A DNA stretch of 64,000 nt from assembly GCA_027922465.2 (NCBI GenBank), contig BQMF02000820.1, forward strand, positions 1-64,000, in the 5' to 3' direction. Position numbers and translations under genes: made by a program. Positions within the stretch are counted from its first letter, which is position 1. Every line of letters starts with the position of its first letter. This stretch comes from Turritopsis dohrnii (Eukaryota > Cnidaria > Hydrozoa > Anthoathecata > Oceaniidae). The notes under the pieces are model-generated. The model was not told the origin of the DNA, made no database searches, and saw only the letters and a list, made by a program, of their open reading frames with translations. Positions 54,691 through 64,000 of this stretch are shown piece after piece.

Positions 54691-56308
54691 AGTGTGTCCG
54701 AGAGAATTTCTGTCTGAGATTTTAACAGCTCATAATTTTTCACATATATATAAGATTTCAGCAATTTTTACACCATTCGATAAGATTTCAGTCATAGATT
54801 TTAAAAATATACATTTTGTTCTCCAAAACCTTTTAGTTTGGAAACAATTAAGGATTTTACCATGAAAAAATCCAATGATCTACTTAATGGTTAACTAACA
54901 CATCTTTCAATAACAGCATTCAAAGGTCATTATCAAAAGCAATAACAAGTTGAGTGACTGTAAAACACAAGAGTCACTAAAAACAAAACTTTAAGCTGTC
55001 TCAACATGTCACCCGTTTCTCTGGGCACACCGATTTGCTCTTGCTGTCATAAAGAGTGGCGAATAAAATTTTGGATTTTGTCTAAGATTATTTGCTGCGT
55101 CAACAATTGTGGGGAAATGTTTTTGTAGCAACTAAAGATTGCTCATATGATGTCAAAAAATTTTGTAAATTTTGTCTCACAATCTTTAACTTTGTGATGA
55201 GATTATAATTTTAGTGTGTTCAATAACATGTTCTTAATAAACGAAAGAATAATCGCACGTAAAAACTTACTTTTATTAACCATTAAGGGGTTAATGACTG
55301 CGACAGTTTTAAGAAATCGTTTTTACTACAAAGGTGTTGGACTAAATTATTTAAAATATAGGTTTTTAAATCCTTGAAAGAAATGCTATCGAATGATGTA
55401 AAAATCTCTAAAATCTGATATACAGTGTGTCTCAAAATGTCTTATCCACCAACTTTCAAGGCGTATTTCTCATTACATGTCTACTAAAATATTGTGAATT
55501 TTATATCACATGAAAGAGCTTTTCATGCTCTATCTATTAATATAAAATGTTTACCAAAATATTTGTTCTTCGAAGAGATATTGAAGGAAAACTCAACGAT
55601 TTGGTTCATTAAATTCTTAAAAGTCAATTAACTGACCTTTTAATGAAGTAATTATCATTTGTTCTGCTGGTGAAACCTTTAGAAAGTTTTAAGTATAGCT
55701 TTGCGTATTAATTTCCCATAACAACTAATTCTAAAAATTTCAAATAAAAATTTTTTACTGCGTGATGATTTTAATTTTTTTTTATTGTGTTTAAAAATGG
55801 CCTTCATTGTAAAATGAGCTAATTGACTTTTAAGAATTTAATGAACCAAATCCTTGAGTTTTCTTCAATATCTTTTCGAAGAACAAATATTTTATCAAAT
55901 ATTTTATATTAATGGATAGAGCATGAAAAGCTCTTTCATGTGATATAAAATTCACAATATTTTAGTAGACATGTAATGAAAAATACGCCTTGAAAATTGG
56001 TGGATAAGATATTTTGAGACACACTGTATTTCAGCCTCAAAGGAGTCAGTTAGTTACAAATTGATGTTATTGTGTTATTTAATGTATTGCATTGTTAACT
56101 TGGTTAATTGACTTTTAAAAATTTAACGATCAGTTTCAATTTTCTTTCTTCCATATTTCATTATCCTTTTCCCCTCCATGTGCTAAAAATACATTAGAAA
56201 AATTTTTGTTAGAGCTTTCTCCTAACATAAGAATTATTATATTTCTAAAAAGAACTTTGCTAAAAAATAAGATACATTTTCTGGTTCCAATCATTTTGAG
56301 ACACACTG
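54691..56308. mobile_element. CAGTGTGTC-type elements, nested long inverted repeats
   Basis: The inner element (55433-56036) has inverted arms of about 200 bp, ends CAGTGTGTCTCAAAATGTC / CAGTGTGTCTCAAAATATC, and TA outside both (55431-55432 and 56037-56038). A matching start, TACAGTGTGTCC, lies at 54689 and a matching end, CATTTTGAGACACACTGTA, at 56292-56310. An outer related copy may therefore enclose it, or two truncated copies lie side by side. No coding capacity. The family resembles the element at 23633-24256. Confidence 0.7.
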
Positions 56309-56468
56309 TAGAACGTTCAAACATGTTAATGTTGTAATTATCTTTCCAAAGGTGTCGTAAGCGGTAGACACTCTTTCAAAACAAATTCCACATAGAAAAC
56401 AAAGCTTTTGTTTTAAACACGTCGCCGACTTCATTGCAGGTGCGATTGCTAAATCCCCCTAATACTTT

Positions 56469-56993
56469 TTGAACGCGGCGATTGATATACTGTCTTCTGG
56501 AGAGATCGTGTGCTTGGTATCAGGGGTGGATACCTCGATGAACATCGCAGTGAGTGTGACAATCCTCGTCTTGAATCTAATAACGGTAGTCATCCAGAAA
56601 GGTGCTTCTATTTTCGATGTGAAAAAGCAGAAAAATCATGATATCTCGTGCGTTGCGCAGACAATTCTAAACGGTCTTCATGTGCTTATATCAAAGACCT
56701 ACGAAGACGGTATCATCTCTCATTCTGACTTTACTCAAATTATAGCGGAGAAACAGCGTTACACAGGTATGAAGCGAGATCTGCGAAGACGATCAAGGAA
56801 GGTGATGAAGCAACTCTATGAACATCAGAAAGAAGAACTTTTGGAACTTGGAAGTAAACAAGGTCGTGAAAAAATCGCAAAAGCACGTGACCAGTTCAGG
56901 TGCCCCGAGGCACCTGTTATATGTTGTATGAGACACTTATGTTTTGTAAGTTTTGTATCAACATCAGGCAGAGTCCCAAGGGGGTACATCTGA
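56469..56993 (+). CDS. Unrecognised open frame, probably transposon-derived
   Basis: The frame (174 codons from its first usable ATG) starts with a moderately hydrophobic stretch (SMNIAVSVTILVLNLITVVI). It then becomes charged and helical (LHVLISKTYEDGIISHSDFT, then MKRDLRRRSRKVMKQLYEHQ). The ISHSDF-T..EKQRY..MK pattern is of a kind I associate with helical ORFs in cnidarian transposons, but I cannot name the family. No start or splice context supports it as a host gene. It lies between MITEs and a LINE fragment. Confidence 0.35.
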   Translation: MNAAIDILSSGEIVCLVSGVDTSMNIAVSVTILVLNLITVVIQKGASIFDVKKQKNHDISCVAQTILNGLHVLISKTYEDGIISHSDFTQIIAEKQRYTGMKRDLRRRSRKVMKQLYEHQKEELLELGSKQGREKIAKARDQFRCPEAPVICCMRHLCFVSFVSTSGRVPRGYI

Positions 56994-57309
56994 TGGACGC
57001 CCTCTTCAAGTTTTGATCTAGTGATTTGCTCGCGCTTCATACTTTCTGCAACAGATGTATCTATGTGCTTCAACCCTAAGAACTTACCGAATTGTCCATC
57101 AAAAAGCACTTCGACTGGTGCTAAACCGTTGAACAAAGATAAGGTCATCTTTCTTATAGAAAACACTTCCAACCTGACTTCAAGTAAGTGGAGACATTTA
57201 CTTGAACCTTCAACTAATACCTACTACAGCCAACCTCATACCCTACGATCTCACCCATTTTAGTATCAATCTCCACACCTTCTGGCGATGTATAAATGTG
57301 TCTTGATGC

Positions 57310-57645
57310 TTTCCTCGAGAGTTTACAAACAAGTCTCTCATGAACATTGTTGAGCGTATTCTCAAATCTTTAGATAGAGGAGAAATTGCATGTGGCATAT
57401 TTTTAGACTTACTAAAAGCTTTTGATACAGTTGATCACAAGATATTACTTGCTAAACTTAGATATTATGGAATACGTGGAAAAGCCTTGGACTGGTTTAG
57501 ATCTTTTTTGTGTAATAGGAGCCAGTATGTTTCGATTGGCCTTGTAAATCTCGCTATTCGAAAATTGTATATGGTGTTTCTCAAGGTCCAGTTCTTGGAC
57601 CGTTGCTTTTTTGATTTATATAAATGACATACATAGGGCAGTTAG
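57310..57645 (+). pseudogene. LINE reverse-transcriptase fragment
   Basis: The frame contains IVERILKSLDRGEIACGIFL and LLKAFDTVDHKILLAKLRYY, RT motif A with the catalytic aspartate. After a frame change it has GVSQGPVLGPLLFLIYINDI, motif B. Both ends are cut: it stops before the YXDD motif and runs straight into the Helitron sequence at about 57646. It is therefore a short fragment next to, or inserted into, that element. Confidence 0.85.
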
Positions 57646-59793
57646 GTTCTCTTCTATTTTCCATTGGTTTAACAGCCTCCCCTGGTGCAAGAATAACATT
57701 TTCAGGTTGGGGTATGTTAGAAAGAAGCATGGTTTCTGTAGCACCTACTCTATACTTATCTAAAGGGTTATCCGATTCCTCAATATCAGCAGGACTGTTT
57801 TCAATGGGTATATCAATAGGTTCAGTCAGAGACAGAAGATTAGCTGGTATTTGACCGATGTCAATTGCAATATCATGATATAGTCGATTATTTTCTTTGA
57901 GGTATTGTAGGGCAGCTCTAACCTTTTCAGGCGATACAGCTTCAAAGAAAACATGTCCTCTGTAAGCTAACTTACCTTTAAGTTTTAACATAACAATGCC
58001 ATTACTATCAGCTCCTTGTGGCAATGTACTTGCTAGATTGGCAGTATCTATTGGAACATTACAAATACTGCCTTTTATTTTTGGCATTTGCCCTTTTGGC
58101 ATAATTGCTACTTTTTTAAATAAAATTCTTCTGGATATGATAACCTTCTCAAGACGGTTTAAGTTGACTAAATCATTTGGAAAGTCATATATCTGAAGTT
58201 TATTCCAAACAGCTTGGGCAGGAATTTCAGATTTTAATAGTTTTTTGTGACATGTAAGACATATGTAAAGCTTTCCATCATAACTTATTACCTCATGATA
58301 AAAATTAAACATCTTATTGTCATACTTCTCCCTGCTGAAAACTACAACAGATCTGCGATAAAGGCAGCGATTACAAACTACGCATAATGAAGAATGGGCC
58401 TTCATGTATCATTGCAGTAAATTTGGCTATCCTTTCAATGGAGCTTTGGTCAGGTTTACCACATAAGCCTTGAGCTTTCTTACTGCTTCTAGCAATTACT
58501 GTATTTGAGTAATCAAGTCGCCTTTTTAATTTAATGGCATTATCTTCAGGAGTTCTAAAGATTTCCTTACGTCTTTCATATTTTCTCTTTTTGATCTGAT
58601 CATGTTTCGGAGAACCAATTATTTCTGTATACCACGCTTTCTCTTTTTGATCTGATCATGTTTTGGAGAACCAATTATTTCTGTATACTTATCACGCTTT
58701 CTCTTTTTGATCTGATCATGTTTCGGAGAACCAATTATTTCTGTATACTTATCACACTTTCCCTTTTTAATTGCATCATGTTTAGGAGTACCAATCATTT
58801 GTGCATACTTACCACGATTAGCCAGTTTAATTTCATCATGTTTTTGAGTTCCAATAATTTGAGCAAAATGCACTTTGTTTAATTTTTTTTTCCGGTTTTT
58901 ATTGATAGAATCTAAAATCTTTGAGGAATCAATATTACCCTTAACTTTTATATACTGCATTTCAAATTGCATATCTTCAAAATCTGAAAAATGTTTTGCA
59001 TATTCAGTCCTAATGTAGGTTTGAATATCATTTAGAGACTTAAAAGACAAAAGAACTGATTTGCCATCATTAACAAAGCCTCCACTTTCATTACGGCTGT
59101 GTGAATCAAATAAAAAAAATGATTTTTTGGTCCATATTAAAGCAAAGCTAAATCCTCCTGTCATAAAAATAAGGCCATTACCAATATCACCACCTAAATT
59201 GTGATTTTCAAAGATATCTCTTTGTCCTAGCAGTCCAAAATAATATATAAGTTTTTTATCTCAACAGAGCTGTTTTCCATCTGTATGTTGCATGGCAATT
59301 CTTCCATTGTCAGTGGCTGATCAATTCCTAATTGTTTAAACATCTCATCACCTTTTTCTAACACGTAATCTAAGTCAAAGGATTTCCATACTGAAACCTT
59401 TTTAATTGTTGAAAAGCAAATAGCGTACAGTGTCATACACATACATTGAATACCAGCAGTACTACTAAATTTGAAGTCTCCTTGATGGAAAGATCCCAAC
59501 ACAACTTTGTGAAGAAATTGTGATGCAGGGGGACCTGGGTTACATTCAACATCGCCAGCTAATAATAAAAGCGACAACTTCAAAAATGCCACATTTACAT
59601 TAAACTTCAGTGTCAGAATATAAAAAAATATCATACGCAATTGGATGAATATCAGAAAATTATTTAAATTAGAGTCATTCCAATCCTGAAGATAAACAGA
59701 GGTACCACTTTCCCTTATTCTACTGGAAGAGAAACAACCTACCCTCACCCTATAGTCCTTTTCTTCTAAACTTATCATTTCACAACAGAGCAC
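57646..59793 (-). pseudogene. Second Helitron, 5' part, with 2A motif and cysteine-protease-like region
   Basis: The frame from 59793 carries LLLLAGDVECNPGPP, a 2A ribosome-skipping motif (D-V-E-x-N-P-G-P), about 90 residues in. Then VLGSFHQGDFKFSSTAGIQC follows, with a Q-C pair fitting a cysteine-protease nucleophile. A slip in an A run near 59237 is followed by GGDIGNGLIF and SFFLFDSHSRNES, with the likely catalytic H in DSH. Together this resembles the C76/OTU-like protease region seen in some transposon proteins. A tandem PKHDQIKKRKRDKYTEIIGS repeat (58585-58860) comes next. Then 58405-57660 has the same cysteine-rich N-terminal domain as the other Helitron (CVVCNRCLYRRSVVVF, LNRLEKVIISRRILFKKVAI). 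HUH and helicase parts are missing. Confidence 0.78.
58585..58860 (-). repeat. 66-bp coding tandem repeat (22-residue unit)
   Basis: About five copies of a 66-bp unit encode KYTEIIGSPKHDQIKKRKRD and variants (KYAQMIGTPKHDAIKKGKCD, HFAQIIGTQKHDEIKLANRG). Units nearest 58600 are almost identical at DNA level; those near 58860 are more diverged. One unit (near 58630) lacks four bases (TTAT), which causes the frame break before the next domain. Confidence 0.85.
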
Positions 59794-62107
59794 AACCTTT
59801 TAAACCAAAATTAACTGAACAGTTTAACAGTAAACTTAACCTAAATTGACTAAGTAACCAGTAACTTTATAAAACCAACGTAAACAGCATACCATTTGAT
59901 TCATACCAGGGTAGAATAAGCAATGAATATAAACAGCAGTGAGTAATCCTGGCACAAATTTAAAAGTCACCTATTGCGGCTCCTTTTGCCTTCTTCACTT
60001 GTGCACGGAGATTAAGTCTTTGGAAGTCCGGGGGTACAAAAACAAACTAATTATAAACAGTTTATTTTTAAAAAGTAGTTTATATTCATAAAATGAAACA
60101 CTATCAGCACATAAAACGTCAAAGTGAAAAAGGAAAGCCGCAAAGCAAATCTTATTTGCAAATTTTAAACACAGTTCATCAGAATCAAAATATGTACCTC
60201 CTGACTCAACTAGCCTCCAGAACAGATGGTACAAAATCGAGGCTAAGTGTGCAAAAGTTTCCTGATGACGACGACGACGACGACCACGAAACGTGTAAAC
60301 CAATATATCACACTACTCCGTAAGTGTGATTTAAAAAATAGATGTCTTTATTTTATAGATGTCTTTATTTAGCATTTCCAAACCATCATGCTTATCTCAT
60401 CATTTTTAGTAAACATTTTGTAAGTGATGAGGATGAGGATATCTTATCGACACAGCAAAAAGACACAAACTTCTTTAGGTAATGGGCAAGTTCATTGTGC
60501 ATTCACGCGGATAAAATAGTTCACAATAACAATTCACTCGTATAAAATAGTTGTAAGTAAAACTAGCATGTAGCTTTAGCTAAAAATGCCCCCGCGCTCA
60601 ACTATCCAATTTGTACACACAGAAAGCTATACATTGCAAGATATACAACGGAAATAAAAACAAATTTTTGTCTGAAAACAAATGTTTTGGTTTATTGTGG
60701 GCCTGGTAAGTGGCATACTTATATTTCGATAAGGCCAGTTTTTTAGGAAGCCTCAAAGCTGCACAACACTCACTCAAAATCGTTTTAGAACTGTCTTGCA
60801 AGATGAGTAGCATTGAGGCTCCAGCAATAGCACTTGTAACTTTTAATGCATCGAGACAGGCATAAAATAACCCCCTTCATTCAAAGGTTGACATGATGGC
60901 ATCAATTAAACTTCAGGACAATCTCGATAATTGCGGTACTTCAAAACCACTTTGGAATATGTAAACTAAATAGATCTAAACTTAAACAGATGTTACTAAA
61001 ACTTAAACTTAAACAGATGTTGCTTTTTGTCATCTCCTAAGCCTAAGTTACACTGATGTTAATATACCTTTCAAAAAGTGTAAATAAGGCTTAACAAGTA
61101 ATATCAGAAAGTATTTGCTACAAACAAAAGAAATGTGTGATATACGTATTTCATAATCAAAATAAGATTTGTTAAAGAAATTATGTAAGAGCCAAAAGAA
61201 AAAAAAAACTTTTTCAAAAAAAATTAAAGCGAAAAATCCATTAGGACTTTACGTTTCAAACTTTAATTCAAAACAAAAAATAGCCAACGTTTACATAAAA
61301 AAACAAGAAAAGAAATTTAAACAAGTTTTAGTGATCATGATCACACTAGTGGAGGACAGTTAAAGAAGAAAATCACAAAGAACAAGAATTTGTAATCTGG
61401 TTTTCTTGCATACACAGAAATCCAATTAAAATGGCAAGATGCGCCAAAAACCATTGAATAAAATCTATTGAATGAAAGATTTAGAGCTAAAACATATACA
61501 AAAGTAAAATGTATGGTTGGCAAAATTTCAGATTTCATGATGTGCTTCAAAATCCTTGTTGTTCACTTCACTAAAATAACGCAAAAGAAATATAAAAAAT
61601 GTTTTAATTTTAGCATACGAACTTCCTAAATAACATAGTATAATATAATAATAAATTAGGAAAGAGATACGAAAAAACATTCTGTCTCCCACTTACAGTA
61701 CCATATTTTGATATGGGAAAAAGGCAAAATCAGCTAATAATTGTATACCACCGTGTAACATCAACACGAAAAGCTGGAGGATGATGAGGATGATGAAGAA
61801 TAAGAATAAAATCGGAAACTGACATTGGCCTATGTCGTAAAACTACTATGCCTCCTCGCTCGCTTAAGCTCCCTGCGGGGGCAAAAACAAACAGTATTAA
61901 ACTGATTCACAATAAATTAAAGTTATACAAAGACTCATCAAGAAAAAGACTTTCCATGAAAATTTTAAAAATCCTTTTGCCGATTAAAAATGTTTATTTG
62001 GGCAAACAACTTTATGCAGAAAAGTATAACCATAAGCATATTTGTTTAGCTGGATGATCGAAAAATCCAAGCGTAAATCTTTTTGCCGAATTTTTCACCA
62101 GGAAGTA
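59794..62107. other. Non-coding stretch with small microsatellites
   Basis: A (GAC)n tract lies at about 60263-60283. Other open frames (59995, 60093, 60598, 61341, 61848) show no recognisable domain. No gene is supported. Confidence 0.35.
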
Positions 62108-63117
62108 TCTATATATTAATAGCCGATTCTCCGTCTGTTTGTTTGTTTGTTTGTCTGTCACGCAAAATGGTAGATTGAGTTGTGAGCGAAATTATTTCTT
62201 TTTTTGTGTGCGACGTGAGTTCGAAACAAATACACTGCAACCCCAATCGAACGTGACTTTTTTTGGCTGGTGAACCAATAGAGATAACGTTTTGTTTTTA
62301 TTATTATTGTTAGTTTTATATTCCAAGGACCACCGTTGACTTGGCTTTGAAAGCAATACATCAACTAAATACAAAGAAACTAACTGATTAAACATTTTGG
62401 ACAAAAAGCAGCAGTAGCAGAACGTGGCAGCATGTTCGGTTTGCCAGTGTATCCTAACGCTTTCGTGACTGTCTGAGACGGGTGAACTTTTTTTCGAGCA
62501 ATCAAAATATTTAAAAACCGATAAAAAAAGAGAATCATGAAACAAAATATTTTTTTTTGCTTTTCTCTTAATAGTTGTCTTAATTTCTTTTAATCGATTT
62601 CTTTTAATCTATTTTAATCTGATCGAATGTTTTCTATTCAATTCATTCATTTAGCACGTGCATTTTTTTCTCCTCCCGTGTGATCTTTTTAAGAAGAAAA
62701 GCCATTTTTTCACCTACTTCTGACAGCACCCATGTTAGAGCGCGTAAAACAAAAGCTTATAATAAGTTGAAAAGTTTTTTCTCTCTGCGTTTTGAGTGTA
62801 TTGTTAAACTGATATTCGATTGGTTTAAAATCGTAAATAAAAACCACGTTAAGTTCACGTTCGGAATGCATTGTGTAAAGCAAGAAAGTCTACTAACATT
62901 TTAAATGCGACCGCGACAATGAACGGCTGAGTTAAGAACATGCAAGATTTGAAACACCAGGAACGTATTTCTCTTCACGTGCAAACGAGCTTTATTTAGC
63001 GATAAAGCCAGCAGCAAAGGAAGTCCTATCGCTGGTTTTAAGTGCAATAATTTGGAGCAGGTGGTGATACAACGCAAGCTGAACATGGGCGGCAAGCGAC
63101 GCCGCCTTGGCGGCTAG
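62108..63117 (+). mobile_element. Non-autonomous Helitron, tandem copy 1
   Basis: Starts TCTATATATTAATAGCCGAT, followed by a TGTT microsatellite and CACGCAAAATGGTAGATTG. It ends with the hairpin GCCGCC-TT-GGCGGC running into CTAG. This is the Helitron layout: 5' TC, 3' hairpin, CTRR end, insertion between A (62107) and T, no target duplication. 1010 bp. The open frames inside are not genes. Confidence 0.85.
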
Positions 63118-63975
63118 TCTATATATTAATAGCCGATTGTCTGTCTGTCTGTCTGTCTGTTTGTTTGTTTGTTTGTTTGTAAGTCACGCAAAATGGTAGA
63201 TTGAGTTGTGAGCGAAATTATTTCTTTTTTTGAGTGCGACGTGAGTTCGAACCAAATACATTGCAACCCCAATCGAACGTGACTTTTTTTGGCTGATGAA
63301 CTAATAGGAATAACGTTTTGTTTTCATCATTATTGTTAGTTTTATATTCCACATTGACTTGGCTTTGAAAACAGTACATCAACTAAATACGAAGAAACTA
63401 ATTGATTAAACATTTCGGACAAAAAGCAGCAGTGGCAGAACGTGACAGCATGTTCGCTTTGCCACTAACTCTTGCCTGACTGTCTGAGACGGGTGAACTT
63501 TTTTTTTGGGCAATCAAAATGTTTAAAAACCGATAGGCAAAAAAAGAATATCATAAAACAAAATGTTTTTTTTTTTGCTTTTCTTTTAATAATTTAACTT
63601 CTTCTATTAATTGTTAAGCGTTCTGATCGAACGTTTTTTTATTCTATTTATTCATTTAGCACATGCCTTTTTTCTCTCCTCCCGTGTGAACTTTTTAAGA
63701 AGAGAAACCATTTTCTCCCTGTTTGATAGCACCCATGTTAGAGCGCCTAACTTTTTTAAAACAAAAGCTAATAAAAAGTTGAAGTTTTCTCTCTCTACGT
63801 TTGAGTGTATTGTTACACTGATAAAAGATTGGTTTTACCAGAGGTTGTGACTTCGAATCTGCTTCTGGTTAAACACAAGTTGTACAAGCCGTTTATAAGG
63901 AAATTTTACGTTTATTGATACAGTGATACAGAGCAGATGGACATGGGCGGCGAGCGACGCCGCCTTGGCGGCTAG
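63118..63975 (+). mobile_element. Non-autonomous Helitron, tandem copy 2
   Basis: It begins immediately at the CTAG end of copy 1 with the same TCTATATATTAATAG start, a longer TGTC/TGTT microsatellite (63138-63180), and the same interior blocks with small indels. It ends GCCGCC-TT-GGCGGC and CTAG. 858 bp. Confidence 0.85.
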
Positions 63976-64000
63976 TCTATATATTAATAGCCGATTCTCT
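63976..64000 (+). mobile_element. Non-autonomous Helitron, tandem copy 3 (cut by window end)
   Basis: The sequence TCTATATATTAATAG starts directly behind copy 2. The rest lies beyond the window, so the array continues. Confidence 0.85.

Noticed and set aside
56825..57172. 115-codon minus-strand frame overlapping the 56469 frame
   Set aside because: It overlaps the plus-strand frame by about 170 bases, has no domain I recognise and no start context. I cannot exclude a short transposon fragment.
62158..63850. Frames of 64-117 codons near the window end
   Set aside because: They lie within tandem non-autonomous Helitron copies and are not preserved between copies.
1..64000. CRISPR array or prokaryotic operons
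   Set aside because: No regularly spaced repeat-spacer series. The 9-mer array at 38831-39054 has irregular spacing of 0-53 bases and inverted halves, and GT-AG introns and LINEs show a eukaryotic genome.

Overview
This 64-kb window is AT-rich, intron-containing eukaryotic DNA that consists almost entirely of nested transposable elements. Penelope-like elements, a YR recombinase, an esterase-ORF1 LINE, Helitrons with an endonuclease domain, hAT, Harbinger-type repeats and many TA-flanked MITEs point to a marine invertebrate. A cnidarian, possibly a hydrozoan, is my best guess; this is inference and no host marker gene fixes the taxon.

Only two host-like genes are supported. One is a five-exon gene for a 94-residue secreted peptide (5220-6366, +) in which all four introns are phase 1. 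The other is an intronless 107-codon precursor (51365-51688, -) with a signal peptide, an acidic pro-region and a strongly basic four-cysteine C-terminus, like an antimicrobial-peptide precursor.

Layout. 1-16 kb: non-coding, with MITEs of several types and the secreted-peptide gene. 16-26 kb: Penelope, LINE, hAT and integrase-like fragments, and two hammerhead-like motifs beside the Penelope coding regions. 26-34.7 kb: duplicated non-coding repeats, a GIY-YIG reverse-transcriptase remnant, a Harbinger fragment and a DIRS/Crypton-type tyrosine recombinase. 34.7-49.5 kb: a decayed Helitron (minus strand) split by a LINE, which is itself split by a MITE and by a 4.4-kb element. 49.5-57 kb: the cationic peptide gene and more MITEs. 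57-60 kb: the 5' part of a second Helitron, with a 2A motif and a cysteine-protease-like region. 62-64 kb: a head-to-tail array of a non-autonomous Helitron.

The centrepiece is the element at 36828-41234. It has two identical 233-bp direct repeats at its ends, a TA dinucleotide at each outer edge only, an intact DD34E Tc1/mariner-like transposase (37404-38504, +) and, converging on it, an intact HUH/superfamily-3-helicase Rep protein like those of CRESS-DNA viruses (39084-40436, -). Between the two genes lies a symmetric array of ten 9-mers (five CACGTTACA, then five TGTAACGTG). Joining the two repeats gives a 4174-bp circle with Rep and transposase diverging from one long intergenic region, as Rep and capsid genes do in circoviruses. 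I infer a hybrid that replicates by rolling circle and integrates by a TA-targeting DDE transposase. I know of no established name for this combination.
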